Below are positions 9,786 to 22,627 of a stretch of 64,000 bases of DNA, in pieces. Origin of the DNA: Conus ventricosus (lineage: Eukaryota; Mollusca; Gastropoda; Neogastropoda; Conidae). The notes under the pieces are model-generated. The model was not told the origin of the DNA, did not search any database, and saw nothing but the letters and a program-made list of their open reading frames with translations. Where the stretch lies: the NCBI GenBank assembly GCA_018398815.1, contig CM031628.1, positions 8,281,474 through 8,345,473 of the forward strand, read 5' to 3'. The position numbers and the translations under genes were made by a program. Position 1 is the stretch's first letter; every line of letters starts with the position of its first letter.

Positions 9786-12700
9786 TTAAATCAGATGAAA
9801 ATGTTAATTTCTCTCAAAAACTTAAGGATCACGTCAGGCGGGACATCCCTGAACAGGATCTTCATGGACTTCCGCTGTAAAATGTTTGTGTCTCACATCG
9901 TGCAAGTCCCAACACTCTAAAAGAACATGTTTCATTGTGAGTGGCGCATGACATGGAATGCACCACGGAGCTTCTTCACTCTTTAAAAGGTAAGAATGGG
10001 TAAAATACGAATGGCCGGTGTGCAGCCGGCACAGAACCGTTTCCTCTTTACGACCACCCGACGTAGATGGGAGGAAGTCTTTAAGGTTTGGACGGATCTG
10101 AAAGAGTTTGTTATTCGTCTGTGTGTTCCAATCCTCCTGCCAGAGGTCTCTCACATAATCGTTAATTTTGGGTTTCACATCTGAGCAGGGATATAAGTGT
10201 TGGACAGTTTCTCTCTTGTGGCGTTCTTGGCTAAACGATCAACCATTTCGTTCCCGCCGATGCCAACATGGCCAGGAACCCAAGCAAGAGTAATGTTGTA
10301 ACCGTCCGCCTTCAACTTGCTAAAAAGTTCAAAAAAAAGTAAAAGTTCTGGATGCTGAAGGTTGCGGCCAGCTATGGCCTCCAAAGCTGACAGCGAATCC
10401 GACAGAACCAGAAAGTCCCTCCTCGAAGAATGGGAGATTATCTTCAAAGCCAGTACTAGAGCAGTAAGTTCAGCAGAATAGACAAAGCATCTGAATGTAT
10501 ATGTTCCAACAATATCTGAGAAGGAGCCCCAGGGCAGTAGGCTGCACAGGCCACTCCAATCTCAGACTTGGAACCGTCAGTGAAAACTTTTTGATAGGAT
10601 GGGAATTTGGAACAGAGCTCGGCATACAAAGCCTTGTACGCCAGAGAGCTGGTAGACTCCTTACGGAAAGCTGCGAGATCGAAACGAATCTCTGGTGTGA
10701 AAAAAGGTCCATGGAGGTTGATCCGGAAACTTGGAAAAATCGGAAACTACTCCCAGTTCTATACCTGCATTCCGCACGTGAGGCTGCATACGAAGCCCAA
10801 ACGGCGGAATACATTTCGGGTTATTTTCAAACTTACTTTGGAACGGAGGGTCAAAACACAGTCATAGGCAGGTTCTGCGGTTCTGAGAACAGTCGGATGT
10901 AATAATTCAAAGACAGTTTCAGCCTGCGGTTGGACAACGAAGGTTCGCCCGCCTCTGCGTACAGGCTGTACACAGGGGTGGTGCGGAACGCTCCAAGACA
11001 GAGACGAAGCCCTTGATGGTGGATAGGGTCCAAAAGTTTGAGGTAAGAGGGTCTTGCGGAGCCGTAGACAGCACAACCATAGTCCAGTTAGAACGGACCA
11101 GGGCTCTGTAGAGGTGCAGCAAAGTTTTCTTATCAGCGCCCCAGTCTGTGTGCGCTACGACCCGCAGAATATTCAGAGCTTTCTGGCAAGAAGTTTTGAG
11201 GTTTTTGATGTGGCTGAGAAAGTTAAGTTTCTGGTCAAAAATGACTCCCAGAAATTTGGCCTCTTTAACAGCTGGAATGGGAGATTTCCCGACGTGAAGT
11301 TCAGGATCTGGAAAAAAATGACGGAAATTATGGAAGTGAATACACTGGGTTTTTGTAGCAGAAAAGGTGAAACCGTTTTCATCCGCCCACTGATGGATTT
11401 TATCTACGCAAAGCTGGAGCCTGCGCTGGACACTCGGGTACAGGCTTCCAGTTGCGTAGACAGCAAAATCATACCACAAACAATGAGCAGTCTGAACCCT
11501 GCTGAACTGATTTCACAATGTTGTTGATTTTAATACTAAAGAGGGCAGGAGACAGTATGCTCCCCTGGGGAACACCCAACTCCTGCTCGTGGACATCAGA
11601 GAGAGTGGTGCCAACCCGGACCTGAAACTGTCGGTCTGCCAAAAAATTTTGAATAAAAAGCGGAAGATGACCTCGAAAACCCAGATCGTGGAGATCATGA
11701 AGTATCCCCGACTTCCAGGTGGTATCGTAGGCCTTCTCCAAGTCGAAGAAAATTGCCACTGCATGCTGTCTGTTTAAAAAAGCGTTCCTAAGTGTAGATT
11801 CCAGACGAATCAAATGGTCAACTGTACTACGATGTTTGCGGAAACCACACTGTTCTTTCGCCAAAAGGCCATCGGTTTCGAGTTTCCACATGAGCCTAGC
11901 ATTGACCATTTTTTCCATCAATTTACAGACACAGCTGGTCAAAGCTATGGGACGGTAGTTAGATGGATTAGAAAGATCTTTTCCAGGTTTGGGGATGGGA
12001 ATAATGAGGGCTTTCCGCCAAGAGGGTGGAAAGCAACCTGTAGTCCACACGTGGTTGTATACCTGTAACAGGATGTTCAGACCTTCTTGCGGAAGATGTT
12101 TCAATAGTTGATAATGAATGTCATCTATACCTGGAGAGGAATCGCTGCAAGAGAGTAAGGCAGATTTCAGCTCGTTTAATGTGAAAGGAAGATTGTAGTC
12201 TTCCATGTTGTCGGATGAAAAGTTGCAGGATGATTTTTCTTTTAGGGCTTTGTTTTTGACAAAAGTGACTGATTTATTAGAAGAGGAGGAATTCTTTTCA
12301 ATGGTTGAAGCAAGCAGATTAGCAACTGCTTTCTTCTCTGTTATTAAAGAATCCGAAAACTTGAGATGGTTCACAGTGGGACAGGTGTTCTTCCCTTTGA
12401 TTTTCTTAATGATGTTCCACACTTTTTTCTTAGAAGTTTTTGATGTCAGCCTGGAGCAGAAGCTTCTCCAGGACCGACGTTTACTGATTTTAAAAGTGTG
12501 TCTTGATTTAGCACGGAGTTTCTGATGGGCTCGAGCGTTGGGACCCGAAGGTCGTTGGTATACCTGACGCTGAGCCCGTTTTCTAACTTTGGAAATTTGT
12601 TGGCATTCTGAATCGAACCAGGGTGTTTTGGGCATTTGAAGTTTATCGGAAGACACTGGAATACAGCTTTAGCACATTTGATCATAGTGTTAGTCAGTGA

Positions 12701-13471
12701 TTCAGCTGGATCCGGACTCTGAAAAAAATCAGTGTCCTGGAACTCCTTAGAAACAGTGGCTGCAAATAGATCCCAGTTTGCTTTCTTATAATTTAGATGC
12801 GGAGAGACAGAGATGTGTTCAGTTATTACAGGTTGTAGAAGGACAGGGAAATGGTCACTTCCGTGCAGATCGTCATGGACAGACCACTCATAGTCCAGGA
12901 CCAGCGAGGGGTCACAAACCGACAAATCTAAACACGAAAGTGAACCTGTGGAAGAGTGGAGGTAAGTTGCAGATCCGTCGTTCAGACAACACAAATCCCA
13001 GTCTGAAAGGACATCCTCAATCAGCAGACCTCTGGGTGACTACCCCACAAGAGGATTGTGACCGTTAAAGTCACCCAACAGCAAAAAAGGTCGAGGAAGT
13101 TCTTCTATCAGACTGACAAGGTCCTGACGACAAACCGGGACAGAAGGTGAGAGATAAAGGGAACAGATTGTCACAGTCTTGTGGAGAGTGACTCTCGCAG
13201 CTACAGCCTGAAGGGAGGTAGACAGAGTGACAGGACTATACAACAAAGTTTTGTGTAGGAGAAGGGCAACACCGCCCGACAGTCCCAACGTGGATGGTTG
13301 TGCAGGTTTCGAAAGAATATTAAAGCCAGAAAGAGTAAAGGTCTTCTGGCTTTGAATTTGAGTTTCTTGAAGAGCCACGACGGAAGGTTTTAGAGACTGA
13401 CACAGAAGCTGCAGCTCCTCGAAGTTGGAATTTAGACCACGGATATTCCAATGGAATATTGTACTATCCAT
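9786..13471 (-). pseudogene. LINE A ORF2 (endonuclease, RT, RNase H), frameshifted
   Basis: The start is at 13471 (MDSTIFHWNIRGLNSN) and the family stop near 9786, about 1,230 codons. Domains in order: APE-type endonuclease (NIRG, LQET, LLGDFNGHNP, SDHFP); reverse transcriptase (PPSWRKALIIPIPKPG, FFDLEKAYDTTW, GVPQGSILSP); RNase H (FTDGSK-like start, LSDSLSALEA, WVPGHVGIGGNEMVDRLAKN); C-terminal zinc motif (CIPCHAPLTMKHVLLEC). Its longest open piece is 395 codons (12656-11469). An extra base near 11472-11476 breaks the frame inside the catalytic FVDD box, so this copy is dead as it stands. More frameshifts lie in the RNase H and C-terminal parts. Confidence 0.88.
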
Positions 13472-13496
13472 GGTGCAGAGGCGAAAAGGAGAGAAA

Positions 13497-14833
13497 TCAG
13501 GTCATCTCCTCTTCAACGTCCGCATCTAATGGAGCGAATTTATTTTGTAGTTTCACTGGACTGTGGTGGTCTTTGGACCTGCTGGCAGACTTGCCCGCAG
13601 GTGACAAAGGCCTGGAGTTTGGAGATGGTGGAGGTCTGGATTTGGGAGATGGTGGAGGTTTCTTCCTCATCTCCACCATCTCCACACTGGGTTGAACTCC
13701 CTTGCCCGCACGGGCACTGGACAGAGGAGTTCGAGTTGCGGGTGCTGGTTTTTTAATCTGCCCAGCAGCAGATGTTGTAGACTGCTGGGCAGTCTGAGGG
13801 GTGGCGGATTTTTTGCCTCCACCAGGGGCATTCACTGTGGGTTGGGAGGTGGTGGACCTGCTTCCACCAAAGCTTATCTGTCTTCCTGGCAAAGTTTTAG
13901 AGAAAGTAAAATCGTCAGTCTGGCAGCAGACTGAACGTGTCGATACTTTTTTTAACCGCCGAAGCGTATGAAGATGCTGTTGGCGTCTGACTGCCAACAA
14001 CTTGCCTGCGGGCTTCAAAAAACGAGATCTTCTTTTCTGTTTTTTACCTTTTGGATGGTTGACTCTTGTTTCCAGACAGGGCAGTTGCGTGAAGAGGAGG
14101 GGTGGTCGCCACCGCAGTTTGCACAATGCGCCGGGTCTTTACACGGCCCATCATGGGTTGCCTTGCAACAAACCCCACACACCTCCTGCCCAGAACAGCG
14201 GTCTCTGACATGACCAAACTTCTGGCATTTGAAGCAACGCATTGGAGACGGAACATACATTTGTATACGGACATTCAGATATCCTACCTTGATGACAGGA
14301 GGCAGCACAGGATTGCAGAATGTCAGAAAGAGGGTGTTGGTGTCCACTCTTTCTGCACCTTTTTTTCACTGTCACCCTATGCACCTCTGTCACACCCTGG
14401 GATGCCAGTTCCGCTTTGATCTCTGCCTCTGAGACTCCTCTAAGATCTGGGCATCGAATGACTCCCTTAGAGGAATTCAGCTGTTTATGGGGGGTCACCC
14501 GGATCTCTCGGTCTACAAGCTTTGTAGCTTTCAGCAGCTGCACTGATTGTTTTTTACTTTTACACTGGATGAGAAAGGTGCCGTTTCTGAGTCGCTTTAT
14601 GGACTGTGGGTCTCCTGCAATACCTTGGAAGCCCTTCTGTATTGCAAACGGGCTTAGTGCTGAAAGAGGTTTGTCCTGCTCCTTACTTTCCATGATCAAC
14701 CAAGAAGACCAAAATCCTGACAACTGCCTTGTTTCATTTTCAGAATCAGAGTCTCCATCGGACTCCTGTGACGACCTTTGCGAAAATGACGGAACTTTTC
14801 TTTTTTGGGGGGATGATGTTTAATGGAAGTCAT
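13497..14833 (-). pseudogene. LINE A ORF1 (gag-like, zinc knuckles), frameshifted
   Basis: A nucleic-acid-binding ORF1 with the family start at 14833 and the stop at 13497, 26 nt before the ORF2 start. Visible parts: a basic N-terminus, LSALSPFAIQKGFQG, a central RRM-like region (REIRVTPHKQLNSSKGVIRC), three CCHC knuckles (CFKCQKFGHVRDRC, CGVCCKATHDGPC, CANCGGDHPSSSRNC) and a Pro/Ser-rich tail ending DVEEEMT. Several frameshifts split it. The N-terminus of this copy diverges from the PPKRKRK type seen in copy B. Confidence 0.8.
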
Positions 14834-15569
14834 ATTTATAGGCAAAAATTTCATCTCTCCCTTACCCACCACCTTGGAGTCCAACTAAGGGGCCAGGGCC
14901 AAGAATCACTATCTTGACCCCTTCCAGGCTTCAGGAGAGACATACAACAGACAAAAACCTACCAACCCTATCCCCCCTGATCATGCTCAACTCCCGGGAA
15001 CAGAGAGCTGAGCACTGCAGGGGTTACCTTGGCCAGCCGGAGAAATGCCTGTTTTGACCCAGCCCCAAGAAGGGGAGCCGATTAGTACACCTGGGCCAAA
15101 GTGTACTCCCTGTCTAGGAGAGGTCCGAGCCAAAGTGATGTGTTGAGAGCGCTGGCCCTCTCAATCACCAGGATCTCATTCCCCTCCGACACAGGTCGCA
15201 CCGCACGGCAAACGCGGCGGATCTTAAGGAGACCACAGAGAGAAAAGGAGTGTGGAAAAGAAGACTTGAAGGGGAGACGAAGATAGAAAAGGGCCAAATA
15301 AGGGAGGCAGAAAACAAGAAAAGGAGAAAGGCGGGTTACTCTTAGTCAGGATCCTCACCCTTAGCCTATCTGACATGGGAAGCCCTACCAGGGCATCAAC
15401 TCCTTACCACGTTACGCTTAGGCCAAACAGCATCTGCACCTCTCAGGCCTAGAAGCAGTATGAAAAAAACAGCCTATCTCCAAGTATTGATGCCCCCGCC
15501 AGCAGAGCCTAAGGGATCACTGGACCACGCAAACCCTCCGACCACGACAAGGTCGCAACCCCCCGGAGG

Positions 15570-16765
15570 CAATCAGTTATAAACCAATGAGGTAAATAAG
15601 CTAACAATCAGTTATAAACCGATGAGGTAAATGACCTGAACAATCAGTTATAAACCAATGAGGTAAATAAGCTAACAATCAGTTATAAACCAATGAGGTA
15701 AATAAGCTAACAATCAGTTATAAACCAATGAGGTAAAGGACCTGAACAACCAATGATAAAAAAATGAGGTAAATGACCTAACAATCAGTTATAAACCAAT
15801 GAGGTAAATGACCTGAACAATCAGTTATAACCCAATGAGGTAAATGACCTGAGCAATCAGTGATAAACCAATGAGGTAAATGACCTGAACTATCAGTGAT
15901 AAACCAATGAGGTAAATGACCTAACAATCAGTTATAAACCAATGAGGTAAATGACCTGAACAATCAGTTATAACCCAATGAGGTAAATGACCTAACAATC
16001 AGTTATAAACCAATGAGGTAAATGACCTGAACAGTCAGTGATAAACCAATGAGGTAAATGACCTAACAATCAGTGATAAACCAATGAGGTAAACGGCCCT
16101 AACAATCAGTTGTAAACTAATGAGGTAAACGACCTAACAATCAGTTGTAAACTAATCAGGTGAATGACCTGAACAATCAGTTATAAACCAATAAGGTAAA
16201 TGACCTGGACAATCAGTTATAAACCAATGAGGTAAATGACCTAACAATCAGTTATAAACCAATAAGGTAAATGACCTGGACAATCAGTTATAAACCAATG
16301 AGGTAAATGACCTGAACAATCAGTTATAAACCAATGAGGTAAATGACCTGAACAATCAGTGATAAACCAATGAGGTAAATGACCTAACAATCAGTGATAA
16401 ACCAATGAGGGAAATGACCTGAAACAATCAGTGATAAACCAATGAGGTAAATGACCTAACAATTAGTTAATGATGTAAATGACCTAACAATCAGTTATAA
16501 ACTAATGAGGTAAATGACCTAACAATCAGTTGTAAACTAATCAGGTGAATGACCTGAACGATCAGTTATAAACTAATGTGGTAAATGACCTGGACAATCA
16601 GTTATAAACCAGTGAGGTAAACAACTTAACAATTAGTTATAAACCAATTAGGTAAAGGACCTGAACAATCAGTTATAAACCAATGAAGTAAATGACCTGA
16701 ACAATCAGTTATAAACTAGTGAGGTAAATCACCTAACAATCAGCTATAAACTAATGAGGTAAAAT
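15570..16765. repeat. 36-bp minisatellite, second segment
   Basis: Same unit as at 8215-9573. The array is continuous once LINE A is removed. Confidence 0.9.
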
Positions 16766-16958
16766 AAGATAAGATAAGATAATGTTGCTTATAGCCCAGC
16801 CGACCGCAAGGAGCCACATCAGGGCTGTCACCACGTTAAAATCAACTCACCAGTCATTAAAAAAAAAAAAAAAAAAAACAACTTTCACACATCTCGTTAA
16901 ATGACATCGTCTGCAAACGCACCAGAAACTTTGTTAAAAATCTTTCTGCCGTAAAATC

Positions 16959-19900
16959 TTAAATCAGATGAAAAATGTTAATCTCTCTCAAAAACTCAAG
17001 GATCACGTCAGGCGGGACATCCCTGAACAGGATCCTCATGGACTCTGCCGTAAAATGTTTGTGTCTCACATCGTGCAAGTCCCAACACTCTAAAAGAACA
17101 TGTTTCATTGTGAGTGGCGCATGACATGGAATGCACCACGGAGCTTCTTCACTCTTTAAAAGGTAAGAATGGTAAAATACGAATGGCCGGTGTGCAGCCG
17201 GCACAGAACCGTTTCCTCTTTACGACCACCCGACGTAGATGGGAGGAAGTCTTTAAGGTTTGGAACGGATCTGAAAGAGTTTGTTATTCGTCTGTGTGTT
17301 CCAATCCTCCTCCAGAGGTCTCTCACATAATCGTTAATTTTGGGTTTCACATCTGAGCAGGGGATATAAGTTTTGGGACAGTTTCTCTATTGTGGCGTTC
17401 TTGCTAAACGATCAACCATTTCGTTCCCGCCGATGCCAACATGGCCAGGAACCCAAGCAAGAGTAATGTTGTAACCATCCGCCTTCAACTTGCTAAAAAA
17501 GTTCAAAAAAAAGTAAAAGTTCTGGATGCTAAAGGGTTTGGGCGGCCAGCTATGGCCTCCAAAGCTGACAGCGAATCCGACAGAACCAGAAAGTCCCTCT
17601 TCGAAGAAGGGGGAGATTATCTTCAAAGCCAGTATACAGCAGTAAGTTCAGCAGAATAGACAGAAGCATCTGAATGTATATGTCCAACAATATCTGAGAA
17701 GGAGCCCCAGGGCAGTAGGCTGCACAGGCCACTCCATCCTCAGATTTGGGAACCGTCAGTGAAAACTTTTTGATAGGATGGGAATTTGGAACGGGAGCTC
17801 AGCATACAAAGCCTTGTACGCCAGAGAGCTGGTAGACTCTTTACGGAAAGCTGCAAGATCGAAACGAATCTCTGGTGTAAAAAAGGTCCATGGAGGTTGA
17901 TCCGGAAACTTGGAAAAATCGGAAACTACTCCCAGATCTATACCTGCATTCCGCACGTGAGGCTGCATACGAAGCCCAAACGGCGGAATACATTTCGGGT
18001 TATTTTCAAACTTACTTTGGAACGGAGGGTCAAAGACACAGTCATAGGCAGGATTCTGCGGTTCTGAGAACAGTCGGATGTAATAATTCAAAGACAGTTT
18101 CAGCCTGCGGTTGGACAGTGAAGGTTTACCCGCCTCTGCGTACAGGCTGTACACAGGGGGGGTGCGGAACGCTCCAAGACAGAGACGAAGCCCTTGATGG
18201 TGGATAGGGTCCAAGAGTTTGAGGTAAGATGATCTTGCGGAGCCGTACACAGCAAACCGTAGTCCAGTTTGGAACGGACCAGGGCTCTGTAGAGGTGCAA
18301 CAAAGTTTTCTTATCAGCGCCCCAGTCGGTGTGTGTGCTACGACCCGCAGAATATTCAGTGCCTTTTGGAAAAGCAGTTTGAGGTTTTTAATATGGCTGA
18401 GAAAGTTAAGTTTTTGGTCAAAAATGACTCCCAGAAATTTGGCCTCTTTAACAGCTGGAATGGGAGATTTCCCTACTTGAAGTTCCGGATCTGGAAAAAA
18501 ACTGACGGAAATTATGGAAGTGAATACCTGGGTTTTTGTAGCAGAAAAGGTGAAACCGTTTTCATCCGCCCACTGATGGATTTTATCTACGCAAAGCTGG
18601 AGCCTGCGCTGGACACTCGGGTACAGGCTTCCAGTTGCGTAGACAGCAAAATCATCCACAAACAATGAGCAGTCTGAACCCTGCTGAACTGATTGAACAA
18701 TGTTGTTGATCTTAATTACTAAAGAGGGCAGGAGATAGTATGCTCCCCTGTGGAACACCCAACTCCTGCTCGTGGACATCAGAGAGAGTGGTGCCAACCC
18801 GGACCTGAAACTGTCGTTCTGCCAAAAAATTTTGAATAAAAAGCGGAAGATGACCTCGAAAACCCAGATCGTGGAGATCATGAAGTATCCCCGACTTCCA
18901 GGTGGTATCGTAGGCCTTCTCCAAGTCAAAGAAAATTGCCACTGCATGCTGTTTGTTCAGAAAGGCGTTCCGAAGTGTAGATTCCAGACGAATCAAATGG
19001 TCAACGGTAGTCCGATGTTTGCGGAAACCACACTGTTCTTTCGCCCAAAAGGCCATGGGTTTCAAGTTTCCACATGAGCTAGCATTGACCTTTTTTTCCA
19101 TCAATTTACAAACACAGCTGGTCAAAGCTATGGGACGGTAATTTGAAGGATTAGAAAGATCTTTTCCAGGTTTGGGGATGGGAATAATAAGGGCTTTTCG
19201 CCAAGAGGGTGGAAAAAAACCTGTAGTCCACACATGGTTGTAGACCTGTAGCAGTATGTTCAGACCTTCTAGCGGAAGATGTTTCAACAGCTGATAATGG
19301 ATTTCATCTATTCCTGGAGAGGAATCGCTGCAAGAAAGCAAGGCAGATTTCAGCTCGTTTAACGTGAAAGGAAGATTGTAGTCTTCCATGTTGTCGGACG
19401 AAAAGTTGCAGGTGATTTTTCTTTTAGGGCTTTGTATTTGACAAAAGTGGCAGATTTATTAGAAGAGGAGGAATTCTTTTCAATGGTTGAAGCAAGCAAT
19501 TAGCAACTGCTTTCTTCTCTGTTATTAAAGAATCCGAAAACTTGAGATGGTTCACAGTGGGACAGGTGTTCTTCCCTTTGATTTTCTTAATGATGTTCCA
19601 CACTTTTTTCTTGGAAGTTTTTGATGTCAGCCTGGAGCAGAAGCTTCTCCAGGACCGACGTTTACCGATTTTAAAGTGTGTCTAGATTTAGCACGGAGTT
19701 TTTGATGGGCTCGAGCGTTGGGACCCGAAGGTCGTTGGTACACTGACGCGGGAGCCCGTTTTCTAACTTTGGAAATTTGTTGGCAGTCTGAATCAAACCA
19801 GGGTGTTTTTGGCATTTGAAGTTTATCGGAAGACACTGGAATACAAGCTTTAGCACACTTGATCACAGTGTTAGTCAGTGATTCAGCTGGGTCCGGACTC

Positions 19901-20662
19901 TGAAGAAAGTCAGTGTCCTGGAATTCTTTAGAAATAGTGGTTGCAAATAGATCCCAGTTTGCTTTCTTGTAATTTAGATGTTGAGAGACAGAGACGTGTT
20001 CAGTTATGACGGGTTGTAGTAAGACAGGGGAAATGGTCACTTCCGTGCAGATCGTCATGGACAGACCACTCATAGTCCAGGACCAGCGAGGGGTCACAAA
20101 CCGACAAATCTAAACACGAAAGTGAACCTGTGGAAGAGTGGAGGTAAGTTGCAGATCCGTCGTTCAGACAACACAAATCCAAATCCGAAAGGACATCCTC
20201 AATCAGCAGACCTCTGGATGACGTACCGGCACTACCCCAAAGAGGGTTGTGACCGTTAAAGTCACCCCAACAGCAAAAAAGGTCAGGAAGTTCTCTTATC
20301 AGACTGACAAGGTCCTGACGACAAACCGGGACAGAAGTGAGAGATAAAGGGAACAGATTGTCACAGTCTTGTGGAGAGTGACTCTCGCAGCTACAGCCTG
20401 AAGGGAGGTAGACAGAGCGACAGGACTATACAACAGAGTTTTGTGTAGGAGAAGGGCAACACCGCCCGACAGTCCCAACCCTGGATGGTTGTGCATGTTT
20501 TGAAAGAACATTAAAGCCAGAAAGAGTAAAGGTCTTCTGGCTTTGAATTTGAGTTTCCTGAAGAGCCACGACGGAAGGTTTTATAGATCGACACAGAAGC
20601 TGTAACTCCTCAAAGTTGGAATTTAGTCCACGGATATTCCAATGGGATATTGTACTATCCAT
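16959..20662 (-). pseudogene. LINE B ORF2, frameshifted
   Basis: The start is MDSTISHWNIRG at 20662 and the stop at 16959 follows REINIFHLI. It has the same domain order as copy A. The FVDD box is intact here (CSLFVDDFAVYATG near 18650). Frames break in the endonuclease, at the endonuclease/RT linker, within RT and in RNase H. Confidence 0.85.
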
Positions 20663-20688
20663 GGTGCAGAGGGCGAAAAGGAGAGAAA

Positions 20689-21988
20689 TCAGGTCATCTC
20701 CTCCTCAACGTCTGCTTCTAATGGAGTGAATTTATTTTGAAGTTTCACTGAACTGTGTTGTTTCTTCAGACCTGCTGGCAGACTTGCCAACAGGCGAAGA
20801 AGGTCTGGATTTGGGAGACGGTGGAGGTTTCTTCCCATCTCCACCATCTCCACACTGGGTGGAACTCCCTTGCCCGCACGGTCACTGGACAGAGGAGTTC
20901 GAGGGGGGGATTGCTGGTTTTTTAATCTGCCCAGCAGCAGATGTTGTAGACTGCTGGGGGAGTCTGAGGGGTGGCGGATTTTTTGCCTCCACCAGGGGCA
21001 TTCACTGTGGTTTGGGAGGTGGTGGACCTGCTTCCACCAGAGCCGACAGTTCTTCCTTGTGTTTTGAAAGATAAATTCATCAGTCTGGCAGCAGACTGAC
21101 CGAGTGGATACTTTCTTTACGGCCGAAGCATACGAAGATGCTGTGGGCGTCTGACTGCCCACAACCTGTTTACGGGCCTCAAAAAGGAGATTTTCTTTTC
21201 AGTTTTAATTCGTTGGATAGTGGATTCCTGAATCCAAAGAGGGCAGTTTCGTGAAGAGGAGGGATGGTCGCCACCGCAGTTGGCACAATGTGCCGGATCT
21301 TTGCACGGCCCATCATGGGTTGCCTTGCAGCAAACACCGCACACCTCCTGCCCAGAACAGCGGTCTCTGACATGTCCAAACCTCTGGCACCGGAAGCATC
21401 TCAAAGGGGACGGGACATACAGTGAACACGGACGTTCAGGTATCCAACTTTGATGACCGGGGCAGCACAGGGTTGCAGAAGGTCAGAAAGAGGGTGTTGG
21501 TGGCCACTCTCTCTGCACCTTTCTTGACTGTCACCCTGCGCACCTCCGTCACACCCTGGGACGCCAGTTCCGTTTTTATTTCTGCCTCTGAGACACCCTA
21601 GATCTCTGCAGCGAATCACACCTTTGGATGAATTTAACTGTTTGTGGGGAGTCACCCTGATCTCCCTATCCAAATAATTTTGTTGCCCTCAACAGCTGTT
21701 CGGATTGTTTTCTTGATCGACATTGAACCAGAAACGAACCATTCCTCAACCTTTTGACGGACTGAGGGTCACCTGCTAAGCCTTGAAAGCCCTTTTGGAT
21801 AGCAAAAGGGCTCAGAGCGGAAAGGGGTCTTTCCTGCTCTGTCCCTTCTACCACGAGCCAGGAAGCCCAGAAACCTGTTCTCTGTCGTACCTCCGTGTCA
21901 GAATCGCTTTCAGAATAACGGTTTCCCCCGAAATAGGGGATGCTGTTTTCCTCTTCCTTTTGGGGGGGATGTTTTTTGATAAAGCCAT
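20689..21988 (-). pseudogene. LINE B ORF1, frameshifted
   Basis: The start is MALSKNIPPKRKRKTASPIS at 21988 and the stop at 20689, about 433 codons. The N-terminal PPKRKRK is a classical basic nuclear-localisation type motif. Three CCHC knuckles lie at roughly 21400-21240. Frameshifts occur in the linker before the knuckles and in the Pro-rich tail. Confidence 0.82.
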
Positions 21989-22037
21989 GTTTAGTTTAGT
22001 ATGTTTCATCTCTCCCTTACCCACCCACCTTGGAGTC

Positions 22038-22429
22038 CTAATGAGGTAAAATGACCTGAACAATCAATTACAAACCAATGAGGTAAATGACCTAACAATC
22101 AGTTATAAACCAATGAGGTAAAGGACCTGGACAATCATGTTATAAACCAATGAGGTAAATGACCTGAACAATCAATTACAAACCAATGAGGTAAATGACC
22201 TAACAATCAGTTATAAACCAATGAGGTAAATGACCTGAACAATCAGTTATAAACCAATGAGGTAAATGACCTAACAATCAGTTATAAACCAATGAGGTAA
22301 ATGACCTGAACAATCAGTTATAAACCAATGAGGTAAATGACCTAACAATCAGTTATAAACCAATGAGGTAAATGACCTAACAATCAATTACAAACCAATG
22401 AGGTAAATGACCTAACAATTAGTTATAAA
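22038..22429. repeat. 36-bp minisatellite, third segment
   Basis: About 11 units of the array split by copies A, B and the C-D-E block. Confidence 0.9.
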
Positions 22430-22627
22430 GATAAGATAAGATAATGTTGCTTATAGCCCAGCCGACCGCAAAGGGCCACATCAGGGCTGTCAACCACGTT
22501 AAAATCAACTCACCAGTCATTTAAAAAAAAAAAAAAAAAAAAAAAAACAACTTTCACACATCTCGTTAAATGACATCGTCTACAAACGCACCAGAAACTT
22601 TGTTAAAAATCTTTCTGCCGTAAAATC

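Larger units (their letters stand above)
9574..15569 (-). mobile_element. LINE copy A, full-length I/Nimb-like non-LTR retrotransposon
   Basis: About 6.0 kb, read right to left: 5' UTR with a terminal GGGGTTGCGACCTTGTCG box, ORF1, ORF2, a 3' UTR with a homopolymer (A on the plus strand, 9661-9699), a conserved terminal ~90 nt and a TTATC tail. It is flanked by CAATCAGTTATA at 9562-9573 and 15570-15581, consistent with a 12-bp target duplication, although the target is itself a tandem repeat. RNase H, a C-terminal CCHC motif in ORF2 and a gag-like ORF1 place it in the I superfamily. It lies in the sense orientation of the host gene, inside its 31.6-kb intron. Confidence 0.9.
16766..22037 (-). 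mobile_element. LINE copy B, 5'-truncated, with 15-bp target duplication
   Basis: It lacks about 0.7 kb of 5' UTR. The flanks CTAATGAGGTAAAAT at 16751-16765 and 22038-22052 are identical and share two variants (CTAA and the extra A) that are unusual among neighbouring units. The duplication is therefore real and not just repeat background. Confidence 0.9.
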
